Positions 54,071-62,598 of a stretch of 64,000 nt of DNA are shown one piece after another. The notes beneath the pieces are model-generated. The model did no database searches and was not told the origin of the DNA. It was given only the letters and a program-made list of their open reading frames with translations. The stretch spans positions 124,001 through 188,000 of the forward strand of contig JADJSK010000006.1 of the NCBI GenBank assembly GCA_016711705.1. The letters are read 5' to 3'. Within the stretch, counting starts at the first letter, position 1. Each line of letters begins with the position of its first letter. Made by a program: the position numbers and the translations under genes. Source of the stretch: Candidatus Brachybacter algidus (GTDB taxonomy: Bacteria; Bacteroidota; Bacteroidia; Chitinophagales; Saprospiraceae).

Positions 54071-54499
54071 ATGGTAAACAAAGTAATTTTAATTGGGAAT
54101 CTGGGCAAAGACCCTGAAATAAGACAATTCGAGAATAACTCGGTTGCTAATTTTTCACTTGCTACAAGCGAGACTTATGTAGATAAAACAGGCGAAAGGA
54201 AAACTCTAACAGAATGGCACAATATTTCTATTTGGGGAAAAGGTGCAGAGATTGTAGAGAAATATCTGAAGAAAGGCAGCAAAGTTTACATTGAAGGGAA
54301 AATCACTTACAGAAAGTATCAGGATAAAGATGGTGTAGATCGTTATTCTACCGACATTAAAGCAGATACTTTTAAGTTTTTAGACTCAAAAGAATCTAAT
54401 CCAAGTGGGGGCAACGAATATAATTCTAATTCGACTCAATCCAATCAACCTTCGCAAGCAGCGCCCAACTATACGGACGCAGATGATCTTCCTTTTTGA
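54071..54499 (+). CDS. ssb: Single-stranded DNA-binding protein
   Basis: A 142-residue protein. OB-fold at residues 1-108 (MVNKVILIGNLGKDPEIRQF, ETYVDKTGERKTLTEWHNIS, VYIEGKITYRKYQDKDGVDR), a Ser/Asn/Gln-rich flexible linker, and the conserved acidic tip DADDLPF that recruits repair and replication proteins. It binds single-stranded DNA at replication forks. It has its own promoter and terminator, so it is transcribed alone. Confidence 0.96.
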   Translation: MVNKVILIGNLGKDPEIRQFENNSVANFSLATSETYVDKTGERKTLTEWHNISIWGKGAEIVEKYLKKGSKVYIEGKITYRKYQDKDGVDRYSTDIKADTFKFLDSKESNPSGGNEYNSNSTQSNQPSQAAPNYTDADDLPF

Positions 54500-54512
54500 T
54501 CGAAGAATTAAC

Positions 54513-54546
54513 AATAGGGATGTTTTGCGACATCCCTATTTTTTTA
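54513..54546 (+). terminator. Rho-independent terminator of ssb
   Basis: A perfect 11-bp stem (aatagggatgt / acatccctatt) with a 6-nt loop and six T residues. Confidence 0.9.
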
Positions 54547-54605
54547 AGCTTTAATATGAATTGTGAATTATTTGTTATCGACCTGCAATCTATCTAAACA
54601 CTAAG

Positions 54606-54613
54606 TAATTTTG
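54606..54613 (+). promoter_or_regulatory. -7 element for the BatD gene pair
   Basis: TAATTTTG fits TAnnTTTG. No TTG lies at the standard spacing upstream, so the assignment is weak. Confidence 0.35.
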
Positions 54614-54696
54614 CGTTGTTACTCGTGTAATCTCATTAGTAATGGTGAAACAAAGTGGTAAGTTTTTTTTTAAATGGTAGATTAATTCAATTTAAA

Positions 54697-55257
54697 ATGA
54701 AAGCATTAAAGAATATTTTAACAGGTATTTTGATTTGTATTGCATTTCTTTCATTCGGCCAAGGCACAATGCTCGAAGTGCAGTTGAGTAAGGATACCGT
54801 ATATTTTGGTAATCAGGTTAAAGTAACTTTTGTGGCCTCTAATATTTCCGGCTCATTTGTCCCACCGTCATTTGATGGCTTCAATGTGGTAAACGGACCT
54901 TATACTTCAAGTTCTTATTCTTTTATCAATGGAAGTGAAAGTAGAAAGACTACTTATATATATGTACTTGAACCAACGATCATAGGCAAATTGACCATAG
55001 GGAAGGCGACATACAAAAGTGCTGATAAGGAGCTTTCTAGCAATGAAATAAAAATTTATGTGAAAGCCAACCCAGAAGGAATAAAAGAATCAGCTGAGAA
55101 AAATGAACCGAAAAGAAGTAATGACTTTTTTGAAGGATTTGGTTCGATGGAGGACTTTTTTAATTCTCCAGACTTAAAACCTTTTAGTACACAGCCTCAA
55201 GAGGCACCCATCAAAGCAACAAAGCCAAAATATAAATTCAAAACTGAGAAACTATAA
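54697..55257 (+). CDS. Short BatD-like protein (single N-terminal domain)
   Basis: About 186 residues from the ATG at 54697 (an in-frame GTG at 54655 lacks a signal-like start). It has a signal peptide (KNILTGILICIAFLSFGQG) and one BatD Ig-like domain (LEVQLSKDTVYFGNQVKVTF, PPSFDGFNVVNGPYTSSSYS, YVLEPTIIGKLTIGKATYKS). A charged tail follows, with no membrane helix. It corresponds to only the first third of a normal BatD and sits 20 bp upstream of a full BatD gene. It looks like a partial duplication that has been kept intact. Confidence 0.82.
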   Translation: MKALKNILTGILICIAFLSFGQGTMLEVQLSKDTVYFGNQVKVTFVASNISGSFVPPSFDGFNVVNGPYTSSSYSFINGSESRKTTYIYVLEPTIIGKLTIGKATYKSADKELSSNEIKIYVKANPEGIKESAEKNEPKRSNDFFEGFGSMEDFFNSPDLKPFSTQPQEAPIKATKPKYKFKTEKL

Positions 55258-55277
55258 TTATTAATCTTAACCACTAT

Positions 55278-57026
55278 ATGTCAGGCATTAAAAGATTCAT
55301 CTTTTTTAGTTTCTTTCTCTTTTCCATCACTAACTTTCTAAAAGCACAGGAAGTTAGGTTTTATGCTGAAGCAGAGACTAATGAAGTTCCTTTAGATGGT
55401 TATTTTGAAGTATATTTTAAGATTGAAAATGGAAACGGAGTGGATCTCTCTCCTCCGACCTTTTCGGATTTCAAAGTTCTCGGACCACCGACCTTTTCAT
55501 CACAGACGAGCATTATAAATGGAGAAGCTTCCAGATCCAGCTCATATACATTTACTCTTGAGCCTACAAGAAAAGGAAGATTTACTATTGGTCCCGCTAC
55601 AGTAAAGGTAAACGGTAAGATCTTTACCTCCAAACCGATAACTTTGGAAGTATTGGAGGGAAAAAGTGATGCTAAATTGACAGATGAAATTCAAAATGGT
55701 GGAGATGTTTTTGCCAGAATGGAGATCAGTTCGGAAGTCGCTTACCCCGGACAGCAGATTACACTTGAATATAAAATATATTCCAGGTTGGATGTTTCCT
55801 CATTCAACTTTAATAGCGAATCAAAATATACCGGCATATACGTCAAACCTTTTAAAAACTTCGATGGGGGTGTCAAAGTTAAATCGTTTGGGGGTCAAAG
55901 ATATATGGTTCGAACTCTTAGAAAGCTTGCGCTGTTTCCACAGCAAAGTGGAAAAATGGTCATAGATCCGGCCATCTTGACTGTGGGTATTCCGATGGAC
56001 AATGATGATCCATTCGGCTCATTATTTTCTAGTTCTAAGCCAAAACAACTCAGAACCAATAGTTTGCAATTTGAGGTTAGGCCTCTGCCAACTCCTATCC
56101 CAGATGGCTTTCTTGGCGCAGTTGGTAACTTTGAATATTCTGTGTCGAGTGATAAAGTTGAATTGACTACAGATGATGCAGCAATGCTTAATTTTAAAAT
56201 ATCGGGCAATGGTGATATGAAGAAAATCCAAACACCATCGCTAAGCACAGACTCTATCTTCGACTATTATCCGGCTGAAGTGTTGGAAGATACAGAACAG
56301 GAATCATCAGGGCAATGGACTGGCATTAAATCTTATGTCATAGATCTTACTCCTAAAAAGCCGGGAAAGTATAACATCGATATTCCTCCATTTGTATATT
56401 TTGACCCAAAGACAAAGGAATATAAAACAATAGCACCTGAACCGCTTCCTCTTGTGGTGAGTCAGGGATTAAATAAAGCAGATTCACAGAGCGATGAAGC
56501 GGAGCTGGTAAAAGAAGTTTCCTATTTTCAGAAAAATAGAAATATTATATTGGTTACCGCAGGTAGTTTGGCGTTGCTGGCATTTATCGCTTTTCTCTTC
56601 AGACCTTCAACTAAAAAGGAGCATAATAATTTAACCGGCACTGAGCCTAAAGGAGCTGAAGCCAAAATAGATATTCTTGAATCTGACCAAGCCCTCAAAA
56701 TTCCTCCAAAGGAGACAAATGTCAACGAGTTACTTAGAGAAGCAGAGAATTTAAAGATTAATGAAAACTGGAAAGAATTTTTCAAGAGTCTTAATGAAAC
56801 ATTAGGAAGTTTTCTTTCTGAAAAACTGGAAATTCCATTTTCTAAGTTTTCAATCAATTCTGTCATTGATAAGTTGAAGGAGCTTGAGCTCAGTAATGAG
56901 TTTATAGAGGAAACAAGACAAATAATGCAAAAACTTGAGGGTGCTGTTTATGCCAGATTCATTGATCAAAATACGGCAAATGAGATGCTGGAAAGTGTCC
57001 GGAATGTGATGCACAAATTAAAATAA
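55278..57026 (+). CDS. batD: BatD family protein (oxygen-tolerance type)
   Basis: A 582-residue protein with a signal peptide (ending ...TNFLKAQ), BatD Ig-like domains (VRFYAEAETNEVPLDGYFEV, FSDFKVLGPPTFSSQTSI, LEPTRKGRFTIGPATVKV), further beta-rich domains to about 400, one membrane helix near 418-437 (IILVTAGSLALLAFIAFLF) and a cytoplasmic helical domain. BatD proteins normally work with the MoxR ATPase and BatA/B VWA proteins at the membrane; none of those genes are here, so this is an orphan batD. Confidence 0.9.
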   Translation: MSGIKRFIFFSFFLFSITNFLKAQEVRFYAEAETNEVPLDGYFEVYFKIENGNGVDLSPPTFSDFKVLGPPTFSSQTSIINGEASRSSSYTFTLEPTRKGRFTIGPATVKVNGKIFTSKPITLEVLEGKSDAKLTDEIQNGGDVFARMEISSEVAYPGQQITLEYKIYSRLDVSSFNFNSESKYTGIYVKPFKNFDGGVKVKSFGGQRYMVRTLRKLALFPQQSGKMVIDPAILTVGIPMDNDDPFGSLFSSSKPKQLRTNSLQFEVRPLPTPIPDGFLGAVGNFEYSVSSDKVELTTDDAAMLNFKISGNGDMKKIQTPSLSTDSIFDYYPAEVLEDTEQESSGQWTGIKSYVIDLTPKKPGKYNIDIPPFVYFDPKTKEYKTIAPEPLPLVVSQGLNKADSQSDEAELVKEVSYFQKNRNIILVTAGSLALLAFIAFLFRPSTKKEHNNLTGTEPKGAEAKIDILESDQALKIPPKETNVNELLREAENLKINENWKEFFKSLNETLGSFLSEKLEIPFSKFSINSVIDKLKELELSNEFIEETRQIMQKLEGAVYARFIDQNTANEMLESVRNVMHKLK

Positions 57027-57036
57027 GCCTTTATAT

Positions 57037-57585
57037 ATGTTATATTTTAACTTCAATCCCTTTCCGGTGCTCTCCTCTGAAAGATTAGAATTCCGCAGGA
57101 TAGGGCATGAAGATGCCACTGATTTTTTTAATCTAAGGACACATCCTCAGGTCATTCGTTACCTTGACAGATTGCCGGAAAAGTCAGTAAAAGATGTTTT
57201 TCCGATCATCGATAACATTGATGCAGCAGCAAAGAATAACACAGGTATCCTATGGGTGATCACCTCTAAAGATTCTGAAAGAATGATGGGTACGATAGGG
57301 TTTTGGAAGACAGATTCACAACATCACCGGGCAGAAGTGGGATATTTATTACATCCGGACTTTTGGGGGAAAGGCTTTATGGATGAAGCTTTGAAGAGAA
57401 TTATAAAATATGGCTGGGAAAATATGTTACTCCACACTATTGAAGCAAATATTAATCCGGAGAATAGGGCTTCAAAAAAATTATTAGTCAACAATGGGTT
57501 TGTGGTGGAAGGATATTTTAAGGAAAGTTATCACTACGATGGAAAATATTTAGATGCAGAGATTCTGTCCCTGATAAATAAATAA
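57037..57585 (+). CDS. GNAT family N-acetyltransferase (RimJ/RimL type)
   Basis: A 182-residue protein with the GNAT fold: SERLEFRRIGHEDATDFFNL at the start, MMGTIGFWKTDSQHHRAEVG in the core, the acetyl-CoA loop YLLHPDFWGKGFMDEALKRI, and ANINPENRASKKLLVNNGF near the end. It probably acetylates a protein N-terminus or small amine. It starts 10 bp after batD and is likely co-transcribed. Confidence 0.9.
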   Translation: MLYFNFNPFPVLSSERLEFRRIGHEDATDFFNLRTHPQVIRYLDRLPEKSVKDVFPIIDNIDAAAKNNTGILWVITSKDSERMMGTIGFWKTDSQHHRAEVGYLLHPDFWGKGFMDEALKRIIKYGWENMLLHTIEANINPENRASKKLLVNNGFVVEGYFKESYHYDGKYLDAEILSLINK

Positions 57586-57588
57586 TTG

Positions 57589-57650
57589 AAGTTTCGGTGG
57601 TATATATATTTTCTAAAAGTCTTACTATTACTCAACCTAAGTTAGAAATT
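57589..57650 (+). repeat. Copy of the aagtttcgg-led intergenic motif
   Basis: Directly after the GNAT stop codon, gaagtttcggtggt is followed by atattttct and a ttagaaatta stretch. The same order of blocks appears at 63915 after murA. The 12886 element begins with the related caagtttcggtagt. Confidence 0.5.
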
Positions 57651-57754
57651 AGTACACATCTGATGCTTTGATTCCAAAATCTAATGATAACTTGATGGAA
57701 ATGGAACAGAGATGACACTAACTTTTATAATAGATCAAAACTCCATAAATTTTA

Positions 57755-57847
57755 GCCACCACCGCCCAAGCAGCATCGAAAATAATTGCACGAATTTGCA
57801 CGAATAATTCGTGTTAGATGCGAAGCATCATTCGTGCAATTAGTGGC
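57755..57847. repeat. REP-like hairpin element, copy 1
   Basis: A 93-bp element bounded by gccac/gtggc. Inside, attgcacgaat pairs with attcgtgcaat, and two inner hairpins lie between them: acgaataattcgt and gatgcgaagcatc. The whole can fold as a branched, cloverleaf-like structure. It is not a tRNA: no anticodon arm and no CCA/acceptor pattern are present. Confidence 0.8.
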
Positions 57848-57912
57848 AAAAAGAAGAAGATTAAATTGCAAGCAGATCTTGCAAACATATAAAATCCTCA
57901 AAGCTTTTATTT

Positions 57913-58006
57913 GCCACGACCGCGCAAGCAACGTCGAAAATAATTGCACGAATTTGCACGAATAAATTCGTGTTAGATGCAAAGCATCATTCGTGCAATT
58001 TGTGGC
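57913..58006. repeat. REP-like hairpin element, copy 2
   Basis: A 94-bp direct copy of the element at 57755 with the same stems. It has a one-base insertion in the first inner hairpin (acgaataaattcgt) and a loop change in the second (gatgcaaagcatc). Confidence 0.8.
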
Positions 58007-58265
58007 TAATAATATTTATTTTGGGTGAATACCTAAAAAATTAAATCTGAATAATTTTATGTAAAAACCATAGTCCTCAAATGAGGGAAATCTTCTCAAC
58101 TGCATTTTACTTTTTACCTCATCAAGTTATCTTTTTGATTTTGGAACTAAAGCATTACAGGTTAAATAATTTCTAATTTCAGACATCTAACTTTATAATG
58201 AGTTAAAGAAATACTTATAGCGTTTCATTTCTAACGAAGATTTTTTACTACCTAATACTTCTTAC
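58007..58265. other. Geneless spacer with heptamer-type repeats
   Basis: No gene is seen. A 7-bp-periodic stretch (tttctaa, tttcaga, catctaa, ctttata) lies near 58169-58198. Confidence 0.5.
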
Positions 58266-58932
58266 TTAGATATTCAGAAAGTTCATGAGAGATTCATACC
58301 TTTCATTCAGCGTATCGATATATTCAGTCTCCGTAAATGTCGCTAGCACTACATAATTATATCGCTCAAAAGTAGCTTTTAGGTATTGAACATCTAAAAG
58401 ATTGATCTTTAAAGTTACATATATCTTGCTGGGGTCTGGACCACTATTCTGTGAAATGAAACTACTTAGTATCATACCGTTTTCAGATTCTACTATCCTG
58501 CTGATCTCGGTAAGTGAATAGTCAACTCTATTTATCTCAAGCACCAGAATGGCGCCGGCTTCATTGAAAGAAAACTCTGATGCAAAACTTTGCACTAATT
58601 TTTCCAGGGTAATGACACCTAGGTACTTTTGGTTACTGTCTACTACAGGAATACAAGTTAGATTAGTAAGCGATATGAGTTCAAGAACTTCAAATACATG
58701 ATCGTTTGCCTTGACATAGGCTGGTTTATATGGCATTTGGTAGGACTCCAAAGGCTCGTTTGTGTCATGTTCAAGTATTAATTCCTCCAGAAATAATGCC
58801 TATTACTTCATGACCATCAACTATAGGCAGGTGTCTTATAAAAAAATCTTCCATGATACGCAGAGCATCATCTCCGGTGTTAGCAGGGCTAACCGGAGTA
58901 ATTTCAGATACGATCAATTCGGATGCAAACAT
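58266..58932 (-). pseudogene. CBS-domain protein gene with a +1 frameshift
   Basis: From the ATG at 58932 the minus strand reads MFASELIVSEITPVSPANTG ... FFIRHLPIVDGHEVIGIIS, a first CBS motif. The frame then runs into GGINT and a stop. In the next frame the protein continues without a gap as EELILEHDTNEPLESYQMPY, then a second CBS motif (ANDHVFEVLELISLTNLTCI) and a C-terminal ACT-like stretch. The shift lies near 58784-58790, where the plus strand reads cctcc; one base fewer would restore a 222-residue protein. It is either a broken gene, a sequencing or assembly error, or, least likely, programmed frameshifting. CBS pairs usually sense adenine nucleotides. Confidence 0.82.
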
Positions 58933-58972
58933 TATAAAAAGTATTGTTGGTTATAAAGTTAGATTAATAACG

Positions 58973-59857
58973 TCATGCGAACAGTTTTTGTTTTTGAGCC
59001 GCAAATTGTTCATCAGTAAGAACGCCATTTTGTCTTAACTCACCAAGCTTTTTAAGTTCTGCCAATAATTCATCTGTGGACAATGGTTCCTGGTTTTCCT
59101 CAATTATTTCTACTTCGGGAGCAATTGTCTCAGGACTTTTTATTTCATTTAACGCTTCTTTTTCATCCTGAATTTGCCATTTAGTAAATCCCGAATCCTT
59201 AAACGCATCAAACTCAATTTGAATCCTGAAATATGCTAAAGCATCAAGCGTTTGAATCTTATCCAAATCCTTGAATCCATTCTTTATTGCTTTTTGCATA
59301 TTGTTGCACAAGTCCTCTTTTTGTTCAAGCAATGAATTACAGCATGCCATCTGAAAAAGTATTTGTGGATTCTCTCTATTAATCAGTAAGGCAGCCTGGA
59401 AGCGTTCGAGTGCATTTCTATATTGGTAATCTTCAAAAAGTTTTAATCCTTCCTGATAAGCTTTATTGGCGCTCAATCCGACCACTTTAGGTATGGTAGT
59501 TCTAAAAGTGACATCCGGCTTTCTTTCTGGTGCACGGTCATAGTAAGGTTTTTCATCGGAAAAGATAATAGTCTTACCTCTTCTTCGATTCCTTCTATCG
59601 ACTTGTCGCGATCTCCAATTCTTTGGTGTAGTAAATGGTATGTCTACATTGTATTTGGATTCAAATTCTTGTTGTCTCATAGTGATTAGCACTAAAAAGT
59701 CGATGACGCTCAGAAAAAAGGGAATAAATGTGAAGGAAAATACTGCATATAACACGCCCAACTTGATCTTTCCAAGATAAAATTTGTGGACACCTGTCCA
59801 TCCTAAAAAAAATAGCCAAAAGGCTGGCAATATTTTTATCACGTTGTGACTGAACAT
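58973..59857 (-). CDS. TM2-domain protein with TPR region and C-terminal SHOCT motif
   Basis: A 294-residue protein. Residues about 8-60 form a TM2 domain (AFWLFFLGWTGVHKFYLGKI then VLYAVFSFTFIPFFLSVIDF). A basic segment follows, then a TPR-like region (about 145-220, AYQEGLKLFEDYQYRNALER) and an acidic linker. The last 30 residues are a SHOCT motif (ELKKLGELRQNGVLTDEQFA). TM2 and SHOCT often occur together in short membrane proteins; the TPR insertion is an elaboration. Function unknown, membrane-anchored with a cytoplasmic C-terminus by inference. Confidence 0.82.
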   Translation of the reverse strand: MFSHNVIKILPAFWLFFLGWTGVHKFYLGKIKLGVLYAVFSFTFIPFFLSVIDFLVLITMRQQEFESKYNVDIPFTTPKNWRSRQVDRRNRRRGKTIIFSDEKPYYDRAPERKPDVTFRTTIPKVVGLSANKAYQEGLKLFEDYQYRNALERFQAALLINRENPQILFQMACCNSLLEQKEDLCNNMQKAIKNGFKDLDKIQTLDALAYFRIQIEFDAFKDSGFTKWQIQDEKEALNEIKSPETIAPEVEIIEENQEPLSTDELLAELKKLGELRQNGVLTDEQFAAQKQKLFA

Positions 59858-59996
59858 AATTGTTATTGTAGGATTTCATCTATATCTTTTTTATAACCTC
59901 ATTTTTTTTATATAAACACCAAAGGAGGAAAGATTATTCCAAAATTACTATAATTAATAGATTAAATGGCACAAAATCAAGACGATTAGCATTTAA

Positions 59997-61235
59997 TTAT
60001 ATGATAATCCTACAAGTTAAGACTGCTATATCATCCGGAAAATCCTGATTTACATTGAATATTTCCAATTGATTCAATAGCATTGCATTAAAATTCTTGA
60101 CTGGCTCTGTGCAGTTTTGGCATACAAATTTATAGAGTATCTCATCTTCAAATGACCTGTCACTTGGATCCTTTAAGTCTGTTATACCATCAGTATAGAG
60201 GACCAGGGTAGCATTGGCACTGATCTCAACGGTAGCTACCTCCGTGGTAGGAAGATATTCCACTGCGCCTAATAGGGTCGTACCCTTATTCAGAAAATGC
60301 AACTCACCATTCATGTGCATGATAGGAGGTACGTGTCCCGCATTGATATAACTTAGGGTGCGAGTTTTTTTATTGAATTCTCCAATGAAGAAGGTGATAA
60401 TTTTTTCACTGTTGGTGATACGCACTACGGCTTTATTAAGTTCATATACCAAATTGTCCAATGTAATACTAGGTTTGATGACCTGGTGGAGAATAGCCTG
60501 AAAATTTGCCATTAGCATAGCTGCTGCTATGCCTTTGCCCGATACATCTGCGATACAAAAAGCAGTGCGGTTATTGTCTATCTCAAAACAATCCAAGTAA
60601 TCACCACCTATATTCCAAAGTGGTCGATAGATAGAGGACACCTTAAAGTGCTTCGTTTGAGGCCATTCATTAGGCACCATCATCTGCTGAACTTCCTTTG
60701 CCAGCTTTATCTCGTTGTTAAAACGCTCTTGCTCTATTTGGCGATTAAAAAGTCTTTTATTTTCTATAGCGACAGCAATAATATTGGCCAGAGTAGTTAC
60801 AAATTCATAATTATCGTGAGTTCGCAATTCCATACCAAAATGTCCGAGTATGACATATGCGATGCTGCTATCTTTATGTCTGATAGGGATAATATATTCA
60901 AGATCCTGAAAGAATTTCTTATCTTTTTTAGACAAAAAGCAGGGCTTCGAATAATTTTTAAGTGTAGATGCATAATCGACAGCATTCATCTCCGGCATCC
61001 CAATACTAGTCTTTATTCTCCATTCATCATCTTCAAAGAATAAGAGAATCATCCTATCGACGGCCATTTCAGCACTAAGAAAATTACTAAAACGGGTGTA
61101 AAGTGATTCTGCAGAAGCATTTTCATTGATCTCTTTGGTGATTTGAGACAATGAGTTGACCTGTATATCTTTGTACAAGAGGCTCTTTTCGAGACTCTTT
61201 ATTTTGTTTTGATATATATGCATGTCATCTACCAT
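59997..61235 (-). CDS. GAF-domain SpoIIE/RsbU-type PP2C serine phosphatase
   Basis: A 412-residue protein: N-terminal coiled coil (1-35), GAF-like domain (about 35-165), linker helix (EQERFNNEIKLAKEVQQMMV) and a PP2C-SpoIIE domain with metal motifs NIGGDYLDCFE, FCIADVSGKGIAAAM, LVLYTDGITDLKD and PDDIAVLTCR. All catalytic aspartates are present. Such proteins dephosphorylate anti-sigma-factor antagonists; no anti-sigma or STAS gene is adjacent. It starts 3 nt after the stop of the permease gene, so the two are co-transcribed. Confidence 0.92.
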   Translation of the reverse strand: MVDDMHIYQNKIKSLEKSLLYKDIQVNSLSQITKEINENASAESLYTRFSNFLSAEMAVDRMILLFFEDDEWRIKTSIGMPEMNAVDYASTLKNYSKPCFLSKKDKKFFQDLEYIIPIRHKDSSIAYVILGHFGMELRTHDNYEFVTTLANIIAVAIENKRLFNRQIEQERFNNEIKLAKEVQQMMVPNEWPQTKHFKVSSIYRPLWNIGGDYLDCFEIDNNRTAFCIADVSGKGIAAAMLMANFQAILHQVIKPSITLDNLVYELNKAVVRITNSEKIITFFIGEFNKKTRTLSYINAGHVPPIMHMNGELHFLNKGTTLLGAVEYLPTTEVATVEISANATLVLYTDGITDLKDPSDRSFEDEILYKFVCQNCTEPVKNFNAMLLNQLEIFNVNQDFPDDIAVLTCRIII

Positions 61236-61238
61236 TGC

Positions 61239-62453
61239 TCAGGGCTGTATATTCGTTTTTACATCAAAGATATCTCTTACACCATTGCCAACCAAGTTAA
61301 AAGCTAAAACGAGGAATAATAATACCAAAACGGGTGCTATAGCTAACATTGGCTTACCACTGAGGATGAATCCATAGTTTTCGCTAAGAATAGAACCCAG
61401 GGATGGAGTTGGAGGTTGAATACCAAATCCCAGATAGCTCAGACCACTTTCTACGATGATAGCTGAAGCGAAATTTGATACGGCGATCACTATCAATGGT
61501 CCTAACATATTAGGCAGTATATGTTTTGATAAAATACGCATGGTACTCATGCCCATAGCTTTGGCGGATTCTACATATTTTTCTTTCTTAAGAGCCAGCA
61601 CCTGGCCTCTCACTAACCGGGCCGCATCCACCCACATAGTCAGACCTACTGCTATAAAAATATTCTGAATACCACGCCCCATGACCAGAACTATCGCGAA
61701 AACCAATATTAACGTAGGTATACTCCAGAATACATTCATGATATAACTAAGCACATCATCTACTCTTCCTCCATAAAACCCCGAAACCATACCGATCAAA
61801 GTGCCGATCGTGATCGATATCAATACGGCCAATAATCCGATAAATAAGCTAAAACGAATCCCTAAAATAATCCTGCTTAATAATGACCGACCGAAGAGAT
61901 CTGTACCCAACCAATATGTCCTCTTTTCGACTTGTTCTTCATTTAGTTTTTTATTTATGGATGCTATTTCGAGTATTTGTTTGGACTTATTTGTCATTAA
62001 AACTTCGTAAGAGTTTCCCTTTTTTTCAATGAATGAAATATCACTTGACCTCAGATACCAAGCGGCTTTGTGTATGGCTATGGTGGGAATTGAATCCGGA
62101 ATCAAATCTTCATCATATACTTTATATCTTAGACTATCACCTTCAGTATCATACCAAGCCACAGGGACATATCTGTAAGCATCTTCTTCCCCATTTAAAA
62201 TAAAAGACAACCATGAAGATTGCTGAACATCATTGTTTTTAGGAAATTTGATCAATTTAATACTGAAACCGGGTTGTTTTAAACTAATTGCCGGTATTTG
62301 TTCATTGATGTTAGGTGTCTTATCATCTGTAAATAAGTAGGCGAAAATAGCAAGGAAACTACAAATAATAATAAAAACTAAGGCAATTGCACGCGGCTTT
62401 TGCTTCATAAATTGATAAAAAAGACCTTTACTTTCGCCTTGTCTTTTTGACAT
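61239..62453 (-). CDS. OppC/DppC-type ABC transporter permease
   Basis: About 404 residues from the ATG at 62453 (an ATG 14 codons upstream adds an unlike N-terminus). The first membrane helix (ALVFIIICSFLAIFAYLF) is followed by a large periplasmic insertion of about 130 residues. Then come the BPD_transp_1 region starting at HWLGT-like WLGTDLFGRSLLSRIILGI, the EAA loop ESAKAMGMSTMRILSKHILP and the helix VLVLLFLVLAFNLVGNGVRD. This is the C-type subunit of a peptide or nickel importer; the partner permease, ATPases and binding protein are not in the window. It is divergent from murA and in one unit with the phosphatase gene. Confidence 0.9.
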   Translation of the reverse strand: MSKRQGESKGLFYQFMKQKPRAIALVFIIICSFLAIFAYLFTDDKTPNINEQIPAISLKQPGFSIKLIKFPKNNDVQQSSWLSFILNGEEDAYRYVPVAWYDTEGDSLRYKVYDEDLIPDSIPTIAIHKAAWYLRSSDISFIEKKGNSYEVLMTNKSKQILEIASINKKLNEEQVEKRTYWLGTDLFGRSLLSRIILGIRFSLFIGLLAVLISITIGTLIGMVSGFYGGRVDDVLSYIMNVFWSIPTLILVFAIVLVMGRGIQNIFIAVGLTMWVDAARLVRGQVLALKKEKYVESAKAMGMSTMRILSKHILPNMLGPLIVIAVSNFASAIIVESGLSYLGFGIQPPTPSLGSILSENYGFILSGKPMLAIAPVLVLLFLVLAFNLVGNGVRDIFDVKTNIQP

Positions 62454-62566
62454 TATTTGTTTTTCAGATTCATGTTGTAAAATAACACATTCCAAACCTC
62501 ATTGCAAAGTTTTTAAAGAGATAGTATTATTATGAAATAAATTAGTGGCAATTATCAATTTCCTGT

Positions 62567-62574
62567 TAGATTTG
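62567..62574 (+). promoter_or_regulatory. -7 element for murA
   Basis: TAGATTTG matches TAnnTTTG, 24 nt before the ATG. The -33 region is not clear. Confidence 0.45.
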
Positions 62575-62598
62575 GTCCTAAATGTTAACCAATAGTAA

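Noticed and set aside
57755..58006. tRNA or tmRNA-like genes
   Set aside because: The cloverleaf-like folding lacks T-loop and anticodon-arm consensus, and the two copies are near-identical AT-rich repeats.
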